Of a stretch of 36,363 nt of DNA, positions 1 through 7,462 are shown one piece after another. This DNA comes from JBBDXA01 sp040902585 (GTDB lineage: Bacteria; Planctomycetota; Phycisphaerae; Phycisphaerales; Phycisphaeraceae), in NCBI GenBank assembly GCA_040902585.1, contig JBBDXA010000091.1:1-36363 (forward strand), in the 5' to 3' direction. Made by a program: the position numbers and the translations under genes. Position 1 is the stretch's first letter; every line of letters starts with the position of its first letter. The notes below the pieces were generated by a model, which made no database searches, had not been told where the DNA came from, and saw only the letters and a program-made list of their open reading frames with translations.

Positions 1-10
1 AATTCGGGTA

Positions 11-41
11 CCCCGATGGCTCGGCGGCCTCGCCATCGGGC
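11..41. terminator. GC-rich hairpin, possible terminator of an upstream gene
   Basis: A perfect 9-bp stem (cccgatggc at 12-20 with gccatcggg at 32-40) encloses an 11-base loop. No clear T tract follows, so termination is only a guess. The gene it would serve lies outside the window. It could equally be one of the small palindromes scattered through this region. Confidence 0.3.
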
Positions 42-115
42 TTGGCTCCTGCACTCCCACGATCGGGTTGGGATCGGCTGCCCCGCACGTGGCGCCATCC
101 GCCGCGTCCATCCTC

Positions 116-121
116 TATGAT
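116..121 (+). promoter_or_regulatory. -10-like element before nadB
   Basis: TATGAT lies 8 bases before the nadB ATG at 130. The predicted transcript would begin at or next to the start codon, that is, be leaderless or nearly so. No convincing -35 box is visible at the right distance, so support is moderate to weak. Confidence 0.35.
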
Positions 122-129
122 GAACAACC

Positions 130-1947
130 ATGCACCCGGTCTTCGAAGAACGCCGATACCTGATTCCCTTTCGCGCCACACTCCTGTCGCAGATCTTTAC
201 TGATGTGCTCGTGATCGGCGGCGGCGTGGCGGGCATGCGCGCAGCCCTTGCCGCCAGCGAACACAGTGATGTCATCATCACTACCAAGGGACAGATCGAG
301 CAGACGAACACCTACTGGGCCCAGGGCGGCATTGCCTGTGTGCTCGATGAAACCGATTCCTTCGCGCAGCACATCCGCGACACGCTGGTGGCCGGCGCTG
401 ATCTATGCGATGAGCCGATCGTGCGCCGGGTGGTCGAAGGCGGGCCGGCGCGGATTCGCGAGTTGATCGACTGGGGTATGCGTTTTGATAAGGCTCGCAT
501 CGAAAGTGAAGAAGGCCCGATCGCGCTGGGCCGGGAGGGAGGGCACTGTCAGCCGCGCATTCTGCATGCCGATGGCGACGCCACCGGCAAGGAGCTGGCG
601 ACGACGCTGCTGCGGCAGGTGAAGAAGAAGGAGCGCGTGCGGCTCTTCACCGATTGCTTCGTGATTGATCTCATCACGCAGGAGGGTCCGGCAGGTCTGT
701 CTCCCCTCCCTTCCAGGGAGGGGCTGGGGGAGGGTAGGACCTCCGCCTCGCAAACAGCGTCCTTTGATTCCGAGCGCTCGACCCTCCCCCCGCCCCTCCC
801 TAAGAGGGAGGGGAGTCAAAACCCCGGCCCCAACAACGCAGGCCGCTGCGTCGGCGCGATCACCTGGCATCCCAAGTACGGCCTCCAGGTCATCTGGGCC
901 AAGGCGACGATTCTCGCCTCCGGCGGCTGCGGGCAGGTGTACCGCGAGTCGACCAACCCGCCGCTGGCCACGGGCGATGGCATGGCGATGGCGTACCGCG
1001 CCGGCGCGGTGCTGGCGGATATGTCCTTCGTGCAGTTTCATCCGACGACGCTTTACATCGCCGGTGCTTCGCGCTCGCTCATCACCGAAGCGGTCCGCGG
1101 CGAAGGGGCGTATCTCATCGACAAGACCGGGCATCGCTTCATGCCTGAAATTCACGAGCTGGCCGAGCTCGCGCCGCGCGACATCGTCAGCAGGGCGATC
1201 CTCGCGCAGATCGGCAAGACGAACCACACGCACGTGTACCTCGACTGCCGGCACCTGGGCACGGAGCGATTCAAGCAGCGCTTCCCAGGCATTTTCGCAC
1301 TCCTGAAAAAGTTCGACATCGATCCCGGCAAGGAGCCGATCCCGATTCATCCTTCCGCGCACTACATGGTCGGCGGCGTCCTGACCGATGGCGAGGGTCG
1401 CACCAACATCACCGGACTCTATGCCTGCGGCGAGGCGGCGGCGAACGGCCTTCACGGCGCGAATCGTCTGGCGTCTAACAGTTTGTTAGAAGGCCTGGTG
1501 TACGGCGAGATCACCGGCCGCGTCTGCCGGGAGGTCTGCGGCAACGGCCCGACCGCGCCGGCGAAGATCATCTCCGACATCCGCCCTTCCGAACGCAGCG
1601 AGCTGGATCTCTCCGACGTGCGTTCCAGCCTGCGCTCGGTCATGTGGCGGCATGTGGGCATCGTTCGCGAAGGTCCGCGCATTGCCGAGGTTGAGGAAAT
1701 GTTCGATTTCTGGGCCCGCTACACGCTCGACAAGATTTTTGATGACATCACCGGCTGGCAGATTCAAAACATGCTGCTGACGGGCGCACTGATCACGCGC
1801 AGCGCCCGCTGGCGCTGCGAAAGCCGGGGCACGCATTTTCGCACGGATTTCCCCGAGCAGCGGGAGGAGTATCGCAAGCACGATCTATGGCAGCGCGGGC
1901 AGAGCCAGCCGACGCTGGTGGATGTGAACGATGCGCCGGCGAAGTAG
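130..1947 (+). CDS. nadB: L-aspartate oxidase NadB with internal repeat-derived insertion
   Basis: Flavoenzyme that oxidises L-aspartate to iminoaspartate, the first step of de novo NAD synthesis, in the cytoplasm. The FAD-binding glycine motif (GGGVAG) is at residues 30-35. Succinate dehydrogenase/fumarate reductase flavoprotein motifs follow: NTYWAQGGIA, ALGREGGH, ASGGCGQVYRESTNPP, FVQFHPTTLY, EAVRGEGAYL, APRDIVSRAI and GLYACGEAAANGLHGANRLASNSLLEGLV. A C-terminal helical domain ends the protein. At 605 residues it is longer than the usual 530-540. The excess is a low-complexity segment at about residues 187-239, encoded by an inverted repeat at 701-815, inserted just before the conserved RCVGAITW strand. 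The ATG at 130 is chosen because the family-like N-terminus (ERRYLIPF) follows it. nadA and nadC are not nearby. Assignment is firm; that the enzyme tolerates the insert is inferred from the intact frame. Confidence 0.95.
   Translation: MHPVFEERRYLIPFRATLLSQIFTDVLVIGGGVAGMRAALAASEHSDVIITTKGQIEQTNTYWAQGGIACVLDETDSFAQHIRDTLVAGADLCDEPIVRRVVEGGPARIRELIDWGMRFDKARIESEEGPIALGREGGHCQPRILHADGDATGKELATTLLRQVKKKERVRLFTDCFVIDLITQEGPAGLSPLPSREGLGEGRTSASQTASFDSERSTLPPPLPKREGSQNPGPNNAGRCVGAITWHPKYGLQVIWAKATILASGGCGQVYRESTNPPLATGDGMAMAYRAGAVLADMSFVQFHPTTLYIAGASRSLITEAVRGEGAYLIDKTGHRFMPEIHELAELAPRDIVSRAILAQIGKTNHTHVYLDCRHLGTERFKQRFPGIFALLKKFDIDPGKEPIPIHPSAHYMVGGVLTDGEGRTNITGLYACGEAAANGLHGANRLASNSLLEGLVYGEITGRVCREVCGNGPTAPAKIISDIRPSERSELDLSDVRSSLRSVMWRHVGIVREGPRIAEVEEMFDFWARYTLDKIFDDITGWQIQNMLLTGALITRSARWRCESRGTHFRTDFPEQREEYRKHDLWQRGQSQPTLVDVNDAPAK
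701..815. repeat. Imperfect inverted repeat inserted in frame in nadB
   Basis: Arms at 701-735 and 781-815 are each 35 bp and are reverse complements with about 4 mismatches. Each arm also contains its own small palindrome (cccctccc...gggagggg). The 45-bp centre and both arms are translated as part of NadB without a stop. The C-rich/G-rich composition recalls REP-like palindromes, but no RAYT transposase is present in this window. Confidence 0.85.
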
Positions 1948-1961
1948 GAAGTGGAGCCGGG

Positions 1962-2073
1962 TTGGGTGCCACGGGTCGAGGAGGTCTGCCGAGTAGACCC
2001 GTGCGCATTTTCGATGATCCCCGGCAATCCGCACGGGTCTACTCGCAAAGCCTCGTCGACCCGTGGCACCCAA
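1962..2073. repeat. Long inverted repeat between nadB and the DUF1501 gene
   Basis: Arms at 1962-2005 and 2030-2073 are 44 bp each, with about 5 mismatches when one is reverse-complemented; the loop is 24 bp. It starts 14 bases after the nadB stop and ends about 30 bases before the next -10 element. It could act as a transcript-end hairpin, but it has no T tract and its long arms look more like a mobile palindromic element. It is open in the downstream gene's frame, which could mislead start-site calling. Confidence 0.85.
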
Positions 2074-2102
2074 AACGTGCTCCGCATTGCGGCATCGCCC
2101 CC

Positions 2103-2108
2103 TACAAT
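2103..2108 (+). promoter_or_regulatory. -10-like element for the DUF1501 gene
   Basis: TACAAT just downstream of the inverted repeat. Transcription would start near 2115, leaving a short leader that contains AAGG before the ATG at 2128. This supports 2128 over the earlier in-frame ATG codons at 2107 and 2113. No strong -35 was found. Confidence 0.35.
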
Positions 2109-2127
2109 GTCGATGAAGGCAAGACCG

Positions 2128-3540
2128 ATGCGTGATTCGACCTGTCCCAATTTCCGCAGTGCCCGCCGCTGGAGTCGGCGCGAGCTGCTCCGCGCCGGCG
2201 GTCTCGGCCTCGCGGGCTTGTCGCTGCCGCAACTGCTTGCCTCTTCGCGCACGCAGGCCGCGCCCGGCGTTTCCTCCTTCGGCCGCGCCAAGGCGTGCAT
2301 CGTCCTCTTCATGTGGGGCGGCCCCGCGCATCAGGACACCTTCGACATGAAGCCCGATGCCCCGGCTGAAGTCCGCGGCGAGTTCGATCCCATCTCGACC
2401 AATGTCCCGGGCATTCAAATCTGCGAACACATGCCGCTGTTGGCGCGGCGGATGGATCGCCTGTGCCTCGTGCGTTCGATGACGCACGACAACGGCGACC
2501 ACACGCCTTCGACGCATTACCTGCTCACCGGCGAGCCGCCCGCGCGTTCGACGGACAAGCGCGATCAGTGGCCTCACATGGGCTCGGTGCTTTCGAGACT
2601 GGGGCGCGGAGAAGGGGCGCTGCCGCCGTTTGTTTCGATGCGTCCGAAGCTGCCCAATGATGTGCCTCGCTTCGTCGAGCAGAGTCAGGGGCAGTTCGCC
2701 GGCTGGCTGGGGCCGACGCATGATCCGATGACTATCGACGCTGATCCGAACACGAAGGAATATTCCATCGGCGAGCTCACGCTGAACCCCGAGCTTTCCG
2801 TGGAACGGCTCCAGTTTCGCCGGGATGTATTGGAAGATCTGGATCGCAGGCTCGGCCGCAAGAGTGCGGTGTTTGAATCGCAGGATCTGAACCGTCGCCG
2901 GGCGTTTGAACTACTCACCAGCGCCGCCCGCCAGCGCAGTGCGTTTGATCTGGATGAAGAGCCGCGCGAAGTGCGCGAGCGCTACGGCCTGAACGCGCAC
3001 GGCCAGAGCGTGCTTCAGGCTCGCCGCCTCGTCGAGCGCGGCGTGCCGCTGGTCACCGTGTTCTGGCCTAACGACGGCATCAAGAACGTAAGCGTCTACT
3101 GGGACACGCACAGTCGCAATTTTGTCGATTTGAAATCGCGCCTGATGCCGGTCGCCGACAAGGCGTTCAGCGCGCTGCTCGATGATCTGAAGGATCGCCA
3201 CATGCTCGATGACACATTGGTGCTGTGGACCGGTGAGTTCGGGCGCACGCCCAAGGTCGGCCAGCGTTCCAGTGATGCCGGTGCCGGCGCGGACGGTCGC
3301 GATCACTGGGCCGGTTGCTTCACCAGCGTGCTCGCCGGCGGCGGCATCAAGGGCGGCATGACTTACGGGCGCAGCGACAAGCATGCGGCGTTCCCCGCGG
3401 AGAATGCGGTCGCGCCGCGCGATCTGATTGCGACGATGTATCACCTCATGGGCGTGCCTGAGGGGCAGACGATGGATGATGCGACAGGTCGGCCGCAGTT
3501 CGTTCGGCCGGGCAAGGCGATTCGGGAACTGATGTTGTGA
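2128..3540 (+). CDS. DUF1501 family Tat-exported protein
   Basis: Secreted or surface protein of the DUF1501 family, distantly related to the alkaline phosphatase/sulfatase fold and abundant in planctomycetes; its substrate is unknown. With the ATG at 2128 it is 470 residues long. A twin-arginine signal (SRRELLRAGGLGLAGLSL) starts near residue 16. Family motifs follow: IVLFMWGGPAHQDTFDMKP, the VRSMTHD region, RRLVERGVPLVTVFW, a DTHSRNF block, DDTLVLWTGEFGRTPKV and the C-terminal GRDHWAGCFTSVLAGGGIKGG. The start at 2128 has AAGG 8 bases upstream; ATGs at 2107 and 2113 are alternatives, while the upstream open frame to 1951 is repeat DNA. Unlike the DUF1501 gene at 32822, it has no DUF1549/DUF1553 partner next to it. 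Confidence 0.88.
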   Translation: MRDSTCPNFRSARRWSRRELLRAGGLGLAGLSLPQLLASSRTQAAPGVSSFGRAKACIVLFMWGGPAHQDTFDMKPDAPAEVRGEFDPISTNVPGIQICEHMPLLARRMDRLCLVRSMTHDNGDHTPSTHYLLTGEPPARSTDKRDQWPHMGSVLSRLGRGEGALPPFVSMRPKLPNDVPRFVEQSQGQFAGWLGPTHDPMTIDADPNTKEYSIGELTLNPELSVERLQFRRDVLEDLDRRLGRKSAVFESQDLNRRRAFELLTSAARQRSAFDLDEEPREVRERYGLNAHGQSVLQARRLVERGVPLVTVFWPNDGIKNVSVYWDTHSRNFVDLKSRLMPVADKAFSALLDDLKDRHMLDDTLVLWTGEFGRTPKVGQRSSDAGAGADGRDHWAGCFTSVLAGGGIKGGMTYGRSDKHAAFPAENAVAPRDLIATMYHLMGVPEGQTMDDATGRPQFVRPGKAIRELML

Positions 3541-3565
3541 TGAGCATGGTTTTCAGTGACCCGCA

Positions 3566-3596
3566 TTGCCACCGCCAAGGTCGGTTGTGCTACGAT
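3566..3596 (+). promoter_or_regulatory. Possible promoter of the HPF/RaiA-like gene
   Basis: TTGCCA at 3566-3571 and TACGAT at 3591-3596 are separated by 19 bases, a slightly long spacer. The implied leader to the GTG at 3695 is about 90 bases. Confidence 0.3.
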
Positions 3597-3694
3597 GTCA
3601 TATCGCGTGAAGAGTATTTCACGCCCTGCCTGGCGCGTTGGAAAGGGACGACCGCAGGCCCGCGGAAAACGCAGAGATTCGAAAGGAAGAAGAC

Positions 3695-4012
3695 GTGCTG
3701 ATTCAAATCAACGGAGCCGAGATTCACTCGACCGAAGCCATCAACGATCATGTGAACAAGACGGTTAACCATTCGCTGCACCTGTGGGAACGGCAGGTGA
3801 CGCGCGTGGAGATTCACCTTCACGATGACAACGGCAGCAAGGGCGGCGTGGACAAGCGCTGCATCATGGAAGTCCGCCTGGCGGGCTTTCAGCCGCTGGC
3901 GGTCGAGGAAGTGGACGAAGACATGTACAACGCCATCACCAAGGCCGGCAGCAAGCTGGAACGCGCGGTGCGACACAAGATCGAGCGGCACGAGGCGCAC
4001 AAGACCAAGTGA
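3695..4012 (+). CDS. HPF/RaiA family ribosome-associated protein
   Basis: Predicted short-type ribosome hibernation/translation-inhibitor protein that binds the 30S decoding centre under slow growth. The 105 residues fit the small, single-domain members. The order is an N-terminal strand (LIQINGAEI), a helix (STEAINDHVNKTVNHSLHLW), strands around VTRVEIHLHD and CIMEVRLAGFQPLAVEE, and a final basic helix (YNAITKAGSKLERAVRHKIER). The GTG at 3695 is preferred because a purine-rich GAAAGGAAGAAG lies just upstream and because the family begins directly with the first strand. The frame is open further upstream, but that part looks non-coding. No long-HPF C-terminal dimerisation domain is present. 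The family call is from fold-like pattern and length, without a search. Confidence 0.8.
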   Translation: MLIQINGAEIHSTEAINDHVNKTVNHSLHLWERQVTRVEIHLHDDNGSKGGVDKRCIMEVRLAGFQPLAVEEVDEDMYNAITKAGSKLERAVRHKIERHEAHKTK

Positions 4013-4146
4013 AGCCCCGGCGGTCGCACCGCTTGGCCAAGATCATTCTGCCACTGACTTACGCAAACCCAAGGCGGGTTCGCCCCGCGACGTCACGACG
4101 TCACGCCGCCACGTCGTTACGCCGCACACGGCTGTGGAAATCGTTC

Positions 4147-4178
4147 TTGACTACAGATGATAATACGTTATCATCTGT
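4147..4178 (+). promoter_or_regulatory. Promoter overlapped by a perfect palindrome, candidate Zur/Fur operator
   Basis: TTGACT (4147-4152) and TATCAT (4169-4174) form a near-consensus promoter with a 16-bp spacer. The spacer and -10 are covered by a perfect inverted repeat, ACAGATGATAA (4153-4163) and TTATCATCTGT (4168-4178), around TACG. The TGATAA...TTATCA core resembles Fur-superfamily boxes, especially cyanobacterial Zur sites. A repressor bound here would block RNA polymerase. The expected start of transcription is at about 4181-4182, on the ATG of the next gene, so the message is probably leaderless. Zinc specificity is inferred from the downstream genes. Confidence 0.75.
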
Positions 4179-4181
4179 CCA

Positions 4182-4670
4182 ATGGTGCGTTTTCGGCACA
4201 TTCTCGCCTGCTCGCTGCTCCTCTCGCTGCTGACGCTGTTCAGCGGCCTGGCGATGCACTGGCACCGCGCGACGGCCCATGGCACCCTCATCGCCGTGAG
4301 CGCCCCGGGCACCCCGGGCACTACAACTGGGGCCGATGCGCACAAGCATTCGCATGATGGCGCTGACCATGGTCACTACCGCTGCGGGCACACCCATCAT
4401 CATCATCACCACGCCGACGCCGGTGCTTCGCCGCACCATTCGTCGCAGCACTCCTCCGATCCCTCGCCTGCCGCGCCGGGCGATTCCTCAGACCACGATT
4501 GTCGCATGTGCGACTTGATCGCCGGCGTCATCGGCGAATCGCGCATCGAGGCTTCATCGCTGCCCTTGTTCGAGCTTTCCCATCGTCTCGCCCCTGTCGA
4601 AAGCGAGCGGGCCGCCCATCTCATTCGGCTCACACTCCGCGCCGGCCGCGGGCCACCGACCTCTCTCTGA
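4182..4670 (+). CDS. Histidine-rich exported protein, putative metal binding
   Basis: The 162-residue protein has an N-terminal signal sequence or membrane anchor (residues 1-25, hydrophobic LACSLLLSLLTLFSGLA). It then has a His-rich stretch (MHWH, HKHSHDGADHGHYRCGH, six consecutive His, SPHHSSQHSS) and a CxxC-containing segment (HDCRMCDLIAGVIG) near residue 108. This suggests an envelope protein that binds Zn or another transition metal. It could be a DUF2946-like protein; I do not recognise a specific family. It starts only 3 bases after the palindromic operator, so translation is probably leaderless. The next gene is 258 bp downstream, and I see no gene in that space. First gene of the candidate Zur-controlled unit. 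Confidence 0.72.
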   Translation: MVRFRHILACSLLLSLLTLFSGLAMHWHRATAHGTLIAVSAPGTPGTTTGADAHKHSHDGADHGHYRCGHTHHHHHHADAGASPHHSSQHSSDPSPAAPGDSSDHDCRMCDLIAGVIGESRIEASSLPLFELSHRLAPVESERAAHLIRLTLRAGRGPPTSL

Positions 4671-4928
4671 AGCGTCTTCGTGCGGCTTCTTCTTTTCGAT
4701 CGCCTCGCCTTGACGCGGCGCAAGTGCGCATGCATTCGCCTTCGTCCTGTTGCGAGTCCTTCGCGGCATGCTTCTGTTCCACGAAGCATGACCGGCTGAG
4801 GAGCATGTTTCTCATAGCAGAAGCATGGCACGAAGCCCATCGCAAGACGCATCGCTCGACGCACCACACGACGCTCGCAACAGGCATCGCGCGCTTCTTT
4901 CATCCCTGCATTGAACGGAGTTGATCCC

Positions 4929-5633
4929 ATGCGCTTTCGCCGCGCTTTCACCCTTATCGAACTGCTCGTGGTCATCAGCATCATCGCGCTGCTCATCGGC
5001 CTGTTGCTGCCCTCACTCGGCAAGGCGCGGCAGGCGGCGCGCACCTCGCAATGCCTGGCCAACATCCGCTCGCTCGAACTGGCGCACTGGTCCTACATGA
5101 CCGAGCACAACGGCTACTTCGTCGATGTCGGCTTCGGTCATGGCGGCGAAGCGGATGAAGAAGAGATCGCATGGTTCAACGCCTTGCAGCAGCAATACGG
5201 CGACGCGCTCGTCGCGCGATCGCCCGTCGATGACAGCCCGCACTGGCCCGGCGGAGATCCCACGCCCTCGGGCAAGTTCCGACGCACCAGCTACGGCATC
5301 AACAACGCCCTCACCCGCCTCAAGCCCGCGCTGCTGCCCGGCTCCTACCGCAGGCTCGAAGATGTCCGCAGGCCGTCGTCCGTCGTTCACTTTGTCTACA
5401 TGACCCACACCGGCGCGTTCGCCTCCGCTGACCACCCGCACATCGAGAACTGGTCCCTCGGTGCGCCGGCCGCGGCGAATCACCTTCAGATCGACGCTCA
5501 CGGCGGGCCGGCGAAATCGCCACGCAGCGTCAGCAACTACGGCTACCTCGACGGTCACGCTTCCACTCACACATTCGATCAGGTCTGGACCAACATCAAC
5601 ATCAACAAGTTTCGGCCGGACAAGGCGCATTGA
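4929..5633 (+). CDS. Type II secretion-type pseudopilin (prepilin N-terminal motif, DG motif)
   Basis: The 234-residue protein begins with a class III prepilin signal: a basic leader (MRFRRA), then FTLIELLVV and a hydrophobic helix (ISIIALLIGLLLPSL). Cleavage would follow Ala6, since Ala rather than Gly is at -1. The rest is a soluble domain ending in SNYGYLDGHAST, like the H-X9-DG motif of planctomycete processing-associated pseudopilins. The ATG at 4929 has GGAG 8 bases upstream; the earlier in-frame TTG at 4911 lacks this. It lies between the His-rich gene and the PEP-CTERM gene, 50 bases before the latter, which suggests co-transcription. Its role is probably in export or surface assembly; the cargo is unknown. 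Confidence 0.85.
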   Translation: MRFRRAFTLIELLVVISIIALLIGLLLPSLGKARQAARTSQCLANIRSLELAHWSYMTEHNGYFVDVGFGHGGEADEEEIAWFNALQQQYGDALVARSPVDDSPHWPGGDPTPSGKFRRTSYGINNALTRLKPALLPGSYRRLEDVRRPSSVVHFVYMTHTGAFASADHPHIENWSLGAPAAANHLQIDAHGGPAKSPRSVSNYGYLDGHASTHTFDQVWTNININKFRPDKAH

Positions 5634-5683
5634 AGCGGATGTGTTATCCGCCGCCTCGTCCCGCCATGAAAGGAGATCGACCC

Positions 5684-6505
5684 ATGTTTCGTTTCAGCTC
5701 CCTCCCAACCGTGCTGGCGCTTGCGCTGGCAACGACCTCGGCCCACGCCTTGCCGCTGGTCGAAGTTGACATCGCCCCCTTCGTGCAGGGCGGCGTCATC
5801 AAGATCAACTCGCACGATGACGCCGGCGGTGTGCTCGTCGACACCAGCGGCAACGCCCGCGTCTTTCTCTACGACCTGCGCGGCGAAGGCGATGACTCCG
5901 TGCCGCCGTTCCTTTTTCTCGATGATCCCGGCATCAACTCCGAGGCAATCCCCGCGCCGGGTTTCACCCCAGGCAGCAACGTCGGCATCCAGGTGCTTTC
6001 AAGCCTGAAGTTCTGGGACGGCAACGGCCCGGTCAACTTTCAGGAAGTCACCAACGGCGAAGCCATCGAACTGACCGTGTTCGGCTTCGGGCGCAACGTC
6101 GCGACCGCCGCCCTCACCGACTTCGATCCGTTCTTCATCTTTGATGTCGATGCGAACGGCACCTTCGCGCACAATCACATCGAGTCCATCCTTCAGGACG
6201 AAAGCTCCGCGCTGTCGGGCCTTTATCTCATCGAGCTGCGCGTCGTGCAGGGCACGCGCGATAATCAATCCGGCCTGGCGGACGGCACTATCGACCCGCT
6301 CGTCACGCCTTCGCACTCGCTCTTCGTCCTCTACAACATGGCCTCAGGACTCGACGAAGACGAGTTACAGGTACTGGCCGAAGCGGTGCTCGCGTCGCTG
6401 GATCAGGGCACGGGCGGACCGGGCAACGGTGCCATTCCCGAACCCGCATCCGCACTGCTGCTGCTGGCGGGGATGACGGCCCTGGCGCGGCGACGGCGCG
6501 CTTGA
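5684..6505 (+). CDS. PEP-CTERM sorted surface protein, resembles all3515-type Zur-repressed family
   Basis: Secreted 273-residue protein. It has an N-terminal signal peptide (residues 1-21, ending SAHA) and a C-terminal PEP-CTERM sorting signal: IPEPASALLLLAGMTALARRRRA contains the Pro-Glu-Pro, a hydrophobic helix and an arginine cluster. Such tails are thought to be processed by exosortase during export to the surface or exopolysaccharide. The middle contains FFIFDVDANGTFAHNHIES and LSGLYLIELRVVQGT, which from memory resemble the cyanobacterial all3515 family of Zur-repressed PEP-CTERM proteins. The putative Zur operator at 4153-4178 fits this. The ATG at 5684 has a strong AAGGAG upstream. 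A hairpin terminator follows at 6529. The PEP-CTERM call is firm; the family link is moderate. Confidence 0.82.
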   Translation: MFRFSSLPTVLALALATTSAHALPLVEVDIAPFVQGGVIKINSHDDAGGVLVDTSGNARVFLYDLRGEGDDSVPPFLFLDDPGINSEAIPAPGFTPGSNVGIQVLSSLKFWDGNGPVNFQEVTNGEAIELTVFGFGRNVATAALTDFDPFFIFDVDANGTFAHNHIESILQDESSALSGLYLIELRVVQGTRDNQSGLADGTIDPLVTPSHSLFVLYNMASGLDEDELQVLAEAVLASLDQGTGGPGNGAIPEPASALLLLAGMTALARRRRA

Positions 6506-6528
6506 ACAAGTGGTGAGGAAAAGGAGAC

Positions 6529-6567
6529 GGCCACGGGTGCGGCAACGCGCCCGTGGCCTTTGTCTTT
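6529..6567 (+). terminator. Rho-independent-like terminator after the PEP-CTERM gene
   Basis: A perfect 9-bp stem, ggccacggg (6529-6537) with cccgtggcc (6550-6558), has a 12-base loop and is followed by a T-rich tttgtcttt. It ends the candidate zinc-responsive unit and separates it from the convergent gene at 6626. Confidence 0.7.
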
Positions 6568-6625
6568 GAATGCGGGGGCGGGTGGGCCTCGCGGACTTGG
6601 CCCGACCGCTAACCATTTTGGCGAC

Positions 6626-7282
6626 TTACTTGCCGCCGCCGACCAGCGCCTTGAAGACATCGCCGGGGCCGATGTTGCCGATGGAAGCATCGACTTCCTG
6701 CGTGACCTGTGAATAGTCTTTGACCGTGGGCGCGACCAGCAGCGGCACGCGTGGTTCCTTGTCGTCAGCTTTGGTGAGCAACATGGCACCCTGGCCTGAG
6801 ACTTTCACGACCCATCGGCCGACTTCGTTAAGCTGCCCGGACGCGGCGATGCCGCCGATCACTTCTTTTTCCTTCCAGTTCTCGATCGTCTGATACTCGG
6901 TATTGATCGACACGCCTTTGATCGGCGCAGTCAACTGGTCATACACCCGCCGCAGCAGCAGCCGGCCGTCCTGCTTGATGATGTAATCAGCGTAGACCTC
7001 CGCGCCTCTCTTGTAGGGCGTCGGGCGCGTCTGTTCCGAACCATCCGCACTCACGAAGACCACGCAGATGGTGCCATCCTCCTGCACGAGAAACTCGGTG
7101 ACCACGGTCTTCTTCACCGCTTCGTTGAAGTTGTTACGCAGCGATTCGTAATCCTTCGCGAGCGTTTCGATCCTGTCGCGCAGCACCTGCGACGCCAGGT
7201 GTCCGTGGATCACCCAGTAGCCCAGCAGCAGGGCACCGACCACGAGCAGGATAAAAGCAACAGTGCCGAGACGGCGGATCAT
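6626..7282 (-). CDS. Membrane-anchored protein of unknown function
   Basis: The 218-residue protein has one N-terminal membrane helix (about residues 5-25, LGTVAFILLVVGALLLGYWVI) and a soluble, presumably extracytoplasmic, domain. A short helical, coiled-coil-like part (residues 28-57, LRDRIETLAKDYESLRNNFNEAVKK) follows the helix. The rest is strand-rich with no catalytic signature that I recognise. It is transcribed alone, convergent to the PEP-CTERM operon and divergent from the TIM-barrel gene. The 180-bp divergent region 7283-7462 should hold both promoters, but I see no strong elements there. Codon use looks native. Confidence 0.7.
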   Translation of the reverse strand: MIRRLGTVAFILLVVGALLLGYWVIHGHLASQVLRDRIETLAKDYESLRNNFNEAVKKTVVTEFLVQEDGTICVVFVSADGSEQTRPTPYKRGAEVYADYIIKQDGRLLLRRVYDQLTAPIKGVSINTEYQTIENWKEKEVIGGIAASGQLNEVGRWVVKVSGQGAMLLTKADDKEPRVPLLVAPTVKDYSQVTQEVDASIGNIGPGDVFKALVGGGK

Positions 7283-7462
7283 AAGCGGGCTCCAGGTTTC
7301 GATTCGCCCATGAATGCGGGCTTCACCTTCAATCGGCTATCGATGAGTGACATGATAACCGCGAGGGCCGATATCATAGGTTCTCGGCCTGTGCCGGGTT
7401 CGCGATTGCGGCCCTGCGCGGCGAATGTTCAGCGTTCTTCTTAGACCCCAAGGAGCGATTCC

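Noticed and set aside
403..1455. 350-codon minus-strand frame opposite nadB
   Set aside because: Antisense shadow of conserved nadB codons, with no motifs of its own.
1951..2127. N-terminal extension of the DUF1501 protein
   Set aside because: It is encoded by the inverted repeat 1962-2073, lies before the Tat signal, and precedes the likely -10 at 2103.
4013..4146. Tandem GACGTCAC (4089-4096, 4097-4104) as a possible regulatory site
   Set aside because: Only two short copies, no link to a promoter, and each contains a self-complementary GACGTC that is likely by chance in GC-rich DNA.
4406..5065. 219-codon minus-strand frame across the His-rich gene and the gap after it
   Set aside because: Crosses two well-supported + strand genes and has no recognisable domain or ribosome-binding site.
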